This document shows, piece by piece, positions 54,593-61,132 of a DNA stretch of 61,132 nt. Numbering within the stretch: position 1 is the stretch's first letter; the number at the start of each line of letters is the position of its first letter. The notes under the pieces were generated by a model. The model was not told where the DNA came from. It did not search any database and saw only the letters and a list, made by a program, of their open reading frames with translations. The position numbers were made by a program, and so were the translations under genes. The DNA comes from Firmicutes bacterium HGW-Firmicutes-15 (GTDB lineage Bacteria > Bacillota > Syntrophomonadia > Syntrophomonadales > Syntrophomonadaceae): NCBI GenBank assembly GCA_002840245.1, contig PHAA01000021.1:1-61132 (forward strand), in the 5' to 3' direction.

Positions 54593-55876
54593 TTGGATAC
54601 TAGCAAATCCGAACAGCTGTTTAAGAAAGCCCAACAATATATGCCAGGAGGGGTTAACAGTCCTGTCCGGGCTTTTAAGTCGGTTGGGCTAACTCCACTG
54701 ATCATTAAAAAAGGCCAGGGATCTAAACTTTATGATGTCAACGATAACGAATTTATAGATTATGTATGCTCATGGGGGCCACTCATTCTTGGACACAGCC
54801 ATCCCGAGGTCATTGATGCGGTCTGTACCGCAGCTAGGGAGGGTACGAGTTACGGAGCATGTTGTGAAAAGGAAATTGAGTTAGCCCAATTAATATGCGA
54901 AGCTTTTCCAGCTATGGATAAAGTGCGTCTGGTTAATTCGGGAACTGAGGCTGCCATGAGCGCAGTACGCTTGGCGCGAGCTTATACCGGCAGGGATAAA
55001 ATTATAAAATTTGAGGGATGTTATCATGGACATGCAGATTCGTTTTTAATTAAAGCGGGTTCGGGGATGCTCACCGCAGGTGTTCCGACCAGTCCCGGCG
55101 TTCCTAAGGCATTAGTCGAGCAGACGTTAGTGTGTAAGTTCAATGATTTGGATTCGGTCAAAAAAGCCTTTATGCAGTCTGGCCCCAATATTGCTGCAGT
55201 TATCGTAGAACCGATAGCGGCTAATATGGGTTTGATTACCCCGCGGCCAGGATTTCTGGAAGGTCTGCGCGAGATTACAAGACTCTACGGAAGCCTATTG
55301 ATTTTTGACGAAGTTATAACAGGTTTTAGAGTATGCTATGGCGGTGTACAAACCCTTACTCAGATAGAACCGGATTTAACAACTCTGGGCAAAATTATAG
55401 GGGGAGGCTTACCGGTAGGAGCCTATGGAGGCAAAAGGGAAATTATGGATAGGGTTGCGCCAGAGGGAGATGTATATCAGGCGGGTACTTTATCGGGAAA
55501 TCCTCTAGCCATGGCTGCCGGAATCACTAGTTTAAAGAAGCTCAGGGAACCAGAATTCTATGAACGTTTGAAAGGGATGGCATACCATTTAACCGATCGC
55601 ATGCAGAGCAGTTTTAAAGCTCATAATCTAAACTATTCTATTAATAGAACCGGTTCTTTGTTTTCGTTATTCTTTACCGAGCAAGAGGTTTTTGATTATG
55701 AATCGGTATTAAGCTGTGATACACAAAAATATGCGCTTTTTTATCGGGAACTGTTACAGGCGGGAGTCTATTTTCCGCCTTCACAGTTTGAAGTATGCTT
55801 TGTTTCAGAGGCGCATAGTCTAAATGATATTGAAAAGACAGCTGAGGAAGTTGATAAGGTTCTGGATAAAATTTAG
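54593..55876 (+). CDS. hemL: Glutamate-1-semialdehyde 2,1-aminomutase
   Basis: PLP enzyme making 5-aminolevulinate from the HemA product. The 427 residues contain YMPGGVNSPVRAF, VNSGTEAAMSAVRLARAYTGR, GCYHGHADSFL, DEVITGFR and the PLP lysine in TLGKIIGGGLPVGAYGG. TTG at 54593 follows GGGGAGGA. It completes a full route from Glu-tRNA to heme within one cluster. Confidence 0.96.
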   Translation: MDTSKSEQLFKKAQQYMPGGVNSPVRAFKSVGLTPLIIKKGQGSKLYDVNDNEFIDYVCSWGPLILGHSHPEVIDAVCTAAREGTSYGACCEKEIELAQLICEAFPAMDKVRLVNSGTEAAMSAVRLARAYTGRDKIIKFEGCYHGHADSFLIKAGSGMLTAGVPTSPGVPKALVEQTLVCKFNDLDSVKKAFMQSGPNIAAVIVEPIAANMGLITPRPGFLEGLREITRLYGSLLIFDEVITGFRVCYGGVQTLTQIEPDLTTLGKIIGGGLPVGAYGGKREIMDRVAPEGDVYQAGTLSGNPLAMAAGITSLKKLREPEFYERLKGMAYHLTDRMQSSFKAHNLNYSINRTGSLFSLFFTEQEVFDYESVLSCDTQKYALFYRELLQAGVYFPPSQFEVCFVSEAHSLNDIEKTAEEVDKVLDKI

Positions 55877-55891
55877 GTGGGGGGATCAGCC

Positions 55892-56671
55892 TTGGATAGT
55901 ATATATGGCTGGGAATGGTTTGTAAAACAGTTCGAGTCCATTAGTAAAATTGATCTTACCGCCTATAAGAGACCGCAAATGGAGCGACGTATCAATAGCT
56001 TCATGAAGCTGGTAAACGGTGGTGACTATAATAAATTCATTGCTTTGATTCGTGACGATATAGGTATTTATAACCGCTTTATTGAACATTTGACTATCAA
56101 TGTCTCTGAATTTTTTCGTAATCCCAGCCAATGGGAGGTACTGGAGAAAGAAATCATTCCAGCCCTCTTGAAAGAAAGAAGCCCTCTAAGGGTTTGGAGT
56201 GCGGGATGTTCCACCGGAGAGGAAGTTTACTCCCTGGCCATGTTATTGCGCGAGAGATTTCCGGGAAAAGCGGATAGAATACTGGCTTCAGATATAGACA
56301 ATGAGGTGATGGAAAAGGCTGCCATCGGTTTGTATGCCATTAAGGCAGTGCAATCTTTGCCGGAAAACTATAAAAGTCGATATTTTGCCAAAGATGGAGA
56401 AAACTATCGACTGGTCGATGAGATAAAAAAAATGGTTACTTTTCAAAAACACGACCTTTTGAAAAGTACTTTCCCGCAAGAATTTGATTTAATTCTGTGC
56501 CGAAATGTAGTTATCTACTTTACCGAAGAAAGCAAGCAAAACCTTTATCGCAAATTTGCGGGGTCACTGAGATCACGGGGAGTCTTGTTTATTGGCAGCA
56601 CTGAACAGATTTTTCAAGCCCAGGAATTAGGGTTTAAATCTATAGCAACATTTTTCTACCAAAAGACATAG
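55892..56671 (+). CDS. CheR-type protein-glutamate methyltransferase
   Basis: A 259-residue SAM-dependent methyltransferase for chemoreceptor glutamates. The N-terminal helical domain has YKRPQMERRINSFM, then LTINVSEFFRNPSQW, the SAM motif VWSAGCSTGEEVYSLAML, and DLILCRNVVIYF. TTG at 55892 follows GGTGGGGGGA; GTG at 55877 is less likely. No receptor, CheW or CheB lies nearby, and the gene joins the end of the heme operon, so its target here is unclear. Confidence 0.9.
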   Translation: MDSIYGWEWFVKQFESISKIDLTAYKRPQMERRINSFMKLVNGGDYNKFIALIRDDIGIYNRFIEHLTINVSEFFRNPSQWEVLEKEIIPALLKERSPLRVWSAGCSTGEEVYSLAMLLRERFPGKADRILASDIDNEVMEKAAIGLYAIKAVQSLPENYKSRYFAKDGENYRLVDEIKKMVTFQKHDLLKSTFPQEFDLILCRNVVIYFTEESKQNLYRKFAGSLRSRGVLFIGSTEQIFQAQELGFKSIATFFYQKT

Positions 56672-56938
56672 AATTAGTCAGGTGTTACTGACGTAGATTG
56701 AGAAATATTTTTCCTAATATTGTTTTAAAGCAGGAAAATAGACTTTGATATAGAAGTATAATCTTGGCTGTATTTTATTGCCGTTTAAGGATAGTAATAA
56801 TCCAAGATGTGGCGGTGAATTTGCCGTAGGCAATAGCAAATACATAAAATATTCATGGGGGTGATGTCAGGACAAGAGGGTGTTAGTAAAATTCTCAGGG
56901 ATAATTAATAAACCAGTGATGAAAAAGGAGGAATGGAC
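56672..56938. other. Leader region of the etf operon
   Basis: Contains TATAAT at 56757-56762 (weak -35), a small hairpin TTGCC-GTA-GGCAA, and a 14-codon frame at 56864-56908 with its own ribosome site (GGGGGTG). The last 40 nt carry the GGAGG site of etfB. Confidence 0.4.
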
Positions 56939-57691
56939 TTGAAGGTTATAGTATGTGTTAAGCAGACATTTGACACAGAAGCTAAGATCGAATTAAAAGA
57001 TGGCAAAATTTCCGATGCAGGTATTAACCTTATCATCAATCCCTATGATGAAGTTGCAGTTGAAGGGGCAATTCAACTAAAAGAAAAAGGTGTTGCTACT
57101 GAAATAGTAGTTATAACAGCTGGTTCCGACAAGGGAATGGACGCAATCCGTACAGCTCTCGCTATGGGTGCTGACAGAGGCATTCTAGTGAAACAGGACA
57201 CTGGTGCTGATGAATATGCACGCGCAGTTGCTCTTGCTGCAGCAATTAAGGCAGAGAACCCTGAATTAGTATTAGCTGGCCATGTGGCTGCTGATGATGG
57301 TTCTTCTCAGGTTCCTACCCGTATTGCGGAGATTCTTGGCTTCCCGCATGTTAATGTTATAACTAACATTGATATTGCTGGTGGAAAAGCTACCTGCACC
57401 ACTGAGGCTGATGGCGGAACTGCAGTTATTGAAGTTGCGATTCCCGCAGTTGTCTCCAGCCAAGTAAGCTGGAATGAACCACGCTATCCTTCTATGAAGG
57501 GAATTATGCAAGCCAAAAAGAAACCGGTTGCCACTGTGGATGCTGTAGCAGTCGATAATAAGATTAAAATAGTTGAAGTCAGTCTGCCTGCTGCCAAGAC
57601 CGCTGGTATCAAGATTGAAGATGATGCGGACGTCTGTGCAACAAAACTGGCTGATTGGATGAAGAACACCGTTAAGGTAGAAGTGAAATAA
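56939..57691 (+). CDS. etfB: Electron transfer flavoprotein, beta subunit
   Basis: ETF-beta, which with EtfA accepts electrons from acyl-CoA dehydrogenase. The 250 residues include VIVCVKQTFDTEAKIEL, INPYDEVAVEGAIQLKEKG, VVITAGSDKGMDAIRTALAMGADRG and VTCTTEADG-type AMP-binding residues. TTG at 56939 (KVIVCVKQ) is preferred: GGAGG lies 7 nt upstream, whereas the ATG at 56933 is too close to it. First of the three-gene operon. Confidence 0.94.
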   Translation: MKVIVCVKQTFDTEAKIELKDGKISDAGINLIINPYDEVAVEGAIQLKEKGVATEIVVITAGSDKGMDAIRTALAMGADRGILVKQDTGADEYARAVALAAAIKAENPELVLAGHVAADDGSSQVPTRIAEILGFPHVNVITNIDIAGGKATCTTEADGGTAVIEVAIPAVVSSQVSWNEPRYPSMKGIMQAKKKPVATVDAVAVDNKIKIVEVSLPAAKTAGIKIEDDADVCATKLADWMKNTVKVEVK

Positions 57692-57738
57692 ACGCATAAA
57701 TACTTGCTTATTTGTGTTAAAAAAAAGGAGGGTAATTC

Positions 57739-58692
57739 ATGGCAGGAACATGGGTTTTTGTTGAGCAAAAGGACGGAAATATTCGTAAAGTTACGTTTGA
57801 AATGCTATCTGAACTGAAAAAGGGTGGCGATGAGGTTTCAGCCGTTGTATTTGGTAAAGGAGTAGAGGGTTTAGCTCCAGAGTTAGCCAAATTTGGTGCT
57901 GACAAGGTTTATGTAGCTGACGATGCTATATTTGCTTCATATAACACCGGCGCTTTCGTGGCTCAAATGGCAGCTATGATTAAGGAATTCAGCCCTAATG
58001 CTCTATTGTTTGCACATTCTTTTAATGGTAGAGACATGGCTTCCAGATTGGCTCAGAAGCTGGATGCAGGACTGGCTACCGATGCAGTTGCTGCTGATAT
58101 ATCTGCTGGCAAAGGCATTTTCACCAGGTCTATATATGCAGGTAAAGCTCTAGCTAAGGTTGAAGTAACCGGCAGTCCAGTGTTGGCTACCATTCGCCCC
58201 GGCGTATGGGAAGTTGGATCCACTGCTGGCGCTGGCGCAGTTGTAAAAGCTGCTGTTGCAGCAACAGCTGGGGACGTATATCAGGTAGAGAAGAGCTTTG
58301 CTGCCACCGTATCAGCTAGACCAGACCTTGCTGAAGCTGCAGTAGTAGTTTCCGGCGGGCGTGGTTGTAAGGGACCGGATGGAATCAAATTAGTTGAACA
58401 GTTGGCAGATTTACTGGGTGCGGCTGTAGGCGGTTCTAGGGCATCCATCGATTCAGGATGGCTGGGACATGAACTCCAGGTAGGACAAACCGGCAAGGTA
58501 GTTCTTCCTAACCTATATGTTGCGTGTGGTATTTCAGGCGCTATTCAGCATCTGGCTGGTATGTCTTCCTCCAAATTTATTGCCGCGATTAACACGGATA
58601 CTGAAGCTCCCATCTTTAACGTATCTGATTTTGGAGTAGTTTCAGATTTGTTTAAGGTTATTCCCATACTTGTTAGTGAACTTAAGAAATAG
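57739..58692 (+). CDS. etfA: Electron transfer flavoprotein, alpha subunit
   Basis: ETF-alpha of 317 residues. The C-terminal FAD domain has VVSGGRGCKGPDGIKLVEQLAD, GGSRASIDSGWLGHELQVGQTGK and CGISGAIQHLAGM. No N-terminal ferredoxin domain is present, so it is not the bifurcating [4Fe-4S]-fused type. AAAAGGAGGG precedes the ATG. It is followed by a stable hairpin and the Fe-S oxidoreductase gene. Confidence 0.95.
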   Translation: MAGTWVFVEQKDGNIRKVTFEMLSELKKGGDEVSAVVFGKGVEGLAPELAKFGADKVYVADDAIFASYNTGAFVAQMAAMIKEFSPNALLFAHSFNGRDMASRLAQKLDAGLATDAVAADISAGKGIFTRSIYAGKALAKVEVTGSPVLATIRPGVWEVGSTAGAGAVVKAAVAATAGDVYQVEKSFAATVSARPDLAEAAVVVSGGRGCKGPDGIKLVEQLADLLGAAVGGSRASIDSGWLGHELQVGQTGKVVLPNLYVACGISGAIQHLAGMSSSKFIAAINTDTEAPIFNVSDFGVVSDLFKVIPILVSELKK

Positions 58693-58716
58693 TTAATCGC
58701 AGTTTACAGGTGTTAT

Positions 58717-58741
58717 CAGATATGCGCATAGCGCATATCTG
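58717..58741 (+). other. Stable hairpin between etfA and the Fe-S oxidoreductase gene
   Basis: CAGATATGCGC and GCGCATATCTG are perfect 11-nt inverted repeats around an ATA loop. No T-tract follows and the next gene starts 41 nt later, so it probably sets mRNA ends or stability rather than stopping transcription. Confidence 0.6.
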
Positions 58742-58781
58742 GTATATCCTTGCTTGCTGTATTAAGGAGGGAATTTAGTAG

Positions 58782-60911
58782 ATGATTTTCGGATCAGAAC
58801 CAATTAGAGGTTTATTTGAAGTCCCAATGCGTGAAGTTGGGGCTAATATTCCCTACGAATGGCTTATTTATATTTTTATGTTTATTCCTATTACCATATT
58901 TCTTTTTGGCATGTGGAAAAAGATCGAGGTATGGATGCTGGCCAAGGGAGAAATACACAGAAACGATAAGATATATGAACGTGTCGTTTCGTTTGTGGTA
59001 AATACCTTTGCTCAGGCCAAAGTTATTAAAAAGCCTCTGGCTGGGTGGATGCATTTCTTCTTATTCTGGGGCTTCTTTATTTTGGCTATGGCTGCAGGTG
59101 TTGATGCAGTGCACAATGCAATTAAATGGCCTAAACTGCAGGGCTTAAGCTATATCGGAATGTCTTGGGTTGTTGATGTTACTGGTTTCCTAGCCTTGAT
59201 CGGTGTATTGGTACTAGTTTATATCAGATATGTACAGAAGCCGGATCGTTTGAACGACACAAAATCAGCAGACGGTTGGTTGCTCCTGCTAATATTTGTT
59301 ATTCTATTAACCGGATACGTTATTGAAGGTGCTAGAATAGCAGCTCAAATTGCTCAAACACCCTTCCTGGAACAAGTACCCTATGAGAAGTACTCTTCCC
59401 CCTTTGGTTGGCTTTTTGCCAGTCTTTTCTCTAGTACCAGTGTCGATAGCATTTTAATGTGGCATCGTGTTCTCTGGTGGTTCCACATGGCGATTGCTTT
59501 CCTGTTCATCGCTTTAGTTCCTTTTACAAAACTATGGCATATTTTTGCAGGTATGTTCCAATATTTCTTCCGTGATCTTGAACCTTCAGCAAACCGCATG
59601 GTATACGGTATAGAAGAAGCGGAATCTTTTGGTGTGGAGAAGATTGAAGATTTTGGTTGGAAGGATCTATTAGATTTAGATGCCTGTATACGCTGTGGAA
59701 GATGTCAGGAGAATTGTCCGGCATTCAACACTGGCAAGGCGCTCAATCCTAAATTGACTCTTATTCAAGCTATGAAAAAGCATTTGGATGAAAAAGTACC
59801 CTACCTTCTGGCAAGCAAGGGTCATTCGGAGCACGATGAGGAAATGGCCATGACGGACGAAGCTGCTGCAGATGTCAATGTTATGGACCAGAGTTTGATC
59901 TATGATGTCGTTACCAGCCATGTTATCTGGGATTGTACCAACTGCCGCGCTTGTATGGAACATTGTCCGATGTATATCGAGCACATTCCTAAGATTACTG
60001 AATTCCGTAGGAATCTAGTAATGTGGCAGGGTGATATGCCTGGAGAAGCGCAAGCTGCATTTACCAACATGGAACGCAACTATAATCCTTGGGGCGTTGG
60101 CTGGGCCGGACGCGCCGAGTGGTTAAATGAAAGAGGAGTTAGAGACATCGTCAACCTTATTCCTGAGGATGGCAAAGAATTCGAATACCTCCTTTATGCA
60201 GGTTGTGCGGTTTCCTTTGATGATCGTTATAAGAGAGTCGGGGAAGCTCTGGTAAGACTATTGGACAAAGCTGGAGTCAGCTTCGGGTATCTGGGCAAAG
60301 AAGAATTCTGTTGTGGTGACTCAGCCAGAAGACTGGGTAACGAGTATCTTTACCAGACCTTAGCCAACCAGAACCTGGAATCGTTTAACAATTATGGTGT
60401 TAAAAAGATTATTGTTGTATGCCCGCACGGTTATAATACATTGAAGAATGAGTACCCGCAAATGGGTGGCAAATTTGAAGTATATCATTATACCGAAATT
60501 CTTGCCAAACTCGTGGCTGAAGGTAAACTGAAACCGAGTAAATCCCTGGGAACCAAGATCAGTTATCATGATTCTTGTTTCCTGGGCAGGCACAATGATA
60601 TCTATGACCAACCCCGTGCTATCTTAAAGGCTGCAGGCGGCAGTATTGTTGAAATTGAAAAGAGCAAAAACTTTGGTTTCTGTTGTGGCGCTGGTGGCGG
60701 ACGGATGTGGCTGGAAGAAGACGCATTCGAAGGTTACAAACGCATTAATGACACCAGAACCGATCAACTTCTGGTGCCTAATCCCCAGATGATTGTCACC
60801 AACTGCCCCTTCTGTTTGACCATGATATCTGATGGTGTCAAGGGAGCGGAAGCGGAAGAGAACACCAAGGTATTCGATGTAGCAGAGGTTCTGTGGCAGT
60901 CGATGTCCTAA
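58782..60911 (+). CDS. Membrane Fe-S oxidoreductase, ETF:menaquinone type (NarI-like / CCG fusion)
   Basis: A 709-residue membrane redox enzyme. Residues 1-280 form about six helices of a NarI-like cytochrome b domain with several His. Two [4Fe-4S] motifs follow: CIRCGRCQENCP (about 301) and CTNCRACMEHCP (about 385). Two HdrB-like CCG domains follow, EEFCCGDSARRLGN (about 509) and FGFCCGAGGGRMW (about 633). This is the architecture of the ETF:menaquinone oxidoreductase proposed in Syntrophomonas. It should pass electrons from EtfAB to menaquinone at the membrane. The menaquinone and heme genes in this window would supply its partners. Confidence 0.92.
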   Translation: MIFGSEPIRGLFEVPMREVGANIPYEWLIYIFMFIPITIFLFGMWKKIEVWMLAKGEIHRNDKIYERVVSFVVNTFAQAKVIKKPLAGWMHFFLFWGFFILAMAAGVDAVHNAIKWPKLQGLSYIGMSWVVDVTGFLALIGVLVLVYIRYVQKPDRLNDTKSADGWLLLLIFVILLTGYVIEGARIAAQIAQTPFLEQVPYEKYSSPFGWLFASLFSSTSVDSILMWHRVLWWFHMAIAFLFIALVPFTKLWHIFAGMFQYFFRDLEPSANRMVYGIEEAESFGVEKIEDFGWKDLLDLDACIRCGRCQENCPAFNTGKALNPKLTLIQAMKKHLDEKVPYLLASKGHSEHDEEMAMTDEAAADVNVMDQSLIYDVVTSHVIWDCTNCRACMEHCPMYIEHIPKITEFRRNLVMWQGDMPGEAQAAFTNMERNYNPWGVGWAGRAEWLNERGVRDIVNLIPEDGKEFEYLLYAGCAVSFDDRYKRVGEALVRLLDKAGVSFGYLGKEEFCCGDSARRLGNEYLYQTLANQNLESFNNYGVKKIIVVCPHGYNTLKNEYPQMGGKFEVYHYTEILAKLVAEGKLKPSKSLGTKISYHDSCFLGRHNDIYDQPRAILKAAGGSIVEIEKSKNFGFCCGAGGGRMWLEEDAFEGYKRINDTRTDQLLVPNPQMIVTNCPFCLTMISDGVKGAEAEENTKVFDVAEVLWQSMS

Positions 60912-60924
60912 GAAATATTTTGGA

Positions 60925-60960
60925 AGGGGATTCCTCTGATAGGGGAATCCTCTTTTTTTT
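60925..60960 (+). terminator. Terminator of the etf operon
   Basis: AGGGGATTCC pairs with GGAATCCTCT (one wobble), followed by eight Ts. Confidence 0.9.
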
Positions 60961-60964
60961 ACTA

Positions 60965-61044
60965 AGGGCGATCAAGGGCGATCAAGGGGACGGTTCTCCT
61001 GGTTGCTACCAGAGTGCTGGGAAAAGCAACCAGGAGAACCGTCC
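60965..61044. repeat. REP-like palindrome with perfect 19-bp arms
   Basis: GGACGGTTCTCCTGGTTGC (60988-61006) is exactly complementary to 61026-61044. The loop folds again (CCAG-AGTG-CTGG). Tandem GGGCGATCAA units precede it. The GGGGACGGTTCT type is widespread in Firmicute genomes and similar in style to the repeats at 17012-17082. Confidence 0.8.
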
Positions 61045-61068
61045 GAGACCACTGAAAAAGTAACCTTT

Positions 61069-61132
61069 TTAAACCGCCTCGATTTGTTCCTTAACGCAAT
61101 ATTGTCGATTAATCAGCATTTTACAAGATAAC
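61069..61132 (-). other. Possible 3' end of a gene, cut by the window
   Basis: On the - strand a frame enters from the window edge and ends KMLINRQYCVKEQIEAV before a stop at 61069-61071. Only 21 codons are visible. A transposase-like C-terminus is possible next to the REP-like repeat, but it cannot be judged. Confidence 0.2.

Noticed and set aside
57272-57768. - strand frames opposite etfB
   Set aside because: Antisense shadows of a strongly conserved gene with no start signal.

Overview
The window looks like a chromosomal segment of an anaerobic, spore-forming low-GC Firmicute, most likely a fatty-acid-oxidising syntroph of the Syntrophomonas type. This is inferred from content: sporulation genes (spmA, spmB, gerW, a BofC-like gene), a siroheme-based heme pathway (ahbA-D), a four-subunit 2-oxoacid:ferredoxin oxidoreductase, etfBA beside a membrane Fe-S oxidoreductase of the ETF:menaquinone type, and many TTG/GTG starts behind strong ribosome binding sites. 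No rRNA, tRNA, CRISPR array, prophage or complete insertion sequence was seen. Almost every gene is a housekeeping or energy gene on the + strand.

Layout. 1-1800: a broken ABC-F ATPase, a cupin and a BofC-like protein. 1800-2195: a terminator and a cluster of small repeats. 2196-10271: ruvCAB, queH-queA-tgt, yajC, an HD phosphohydrolase and secDF. 10409-11500 (-): a CDF metal exporter behind a riboswitch-like leader with a terminator. 11677-20092: lapA-like, dtd, a DHH-CBS-CCA nucleotidyltransferase, an M50 protease, scpAB, DUF1992, DUF2953, gerW and spmAB. 20414-25148: fhs, folE (-), a pseudouridine synthase, an unknown protein and an HDOD protein. 25436-28697: a P-loop protein with korDABC. 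28678-31651: larE, larB, an unknown anchored protein, a HutP-family protein and aroH. 31812-36248 (-): two glycosyltransferases, an O-antigen-ligase-like protein and a nitrilase-family amidase. 36346-39360: aroF, an unlisted 58-residue membrane protein, trpS (-) and speD. 39877-44782: a degenerate prenyl-synthase homologue, ubiD, ubiA, ubiX and a polyprenyl diphosphate synthase. 44869-45973: tatC and tatA. 46010-55876: a complete gene set from glutamyl-tRNA through siroheme to heme. 55892-60911: cheR, etfB, etfA and the Fe-S oxidoreductase.

How the parts fit. Prenyl-chain and UbiD/UbiA/UbiX functions (menaquinone type), heme synthesis, Tat export and the ETF/Fe-S oxidoreductase lie within about 21 kb. 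Together they could build the route from acyl-CoA dehydrogenase through ETF and a heme-bearing membrane Fe-S protein to menaquinone. The Kor complex supplies reduced ferredoxin and 2-oxoacid chemistry.

The least explained material is between genes. (a) A 53-nt structured repeat occurs three times, with a compensatory base-pair change and ANGGA hairpin loops like CsrA sites. (b) Three MITE-like inverted-repeat elements lie only around the prenyl/UbiDAX genes. (c) A mini-module of about 49 nt appears to be inserted in one member of each of those two families. (d) A metal-riboswitch-like leader precedes the CDF exporter. I could not run searches or folding, so family names rest on recognised motifs.
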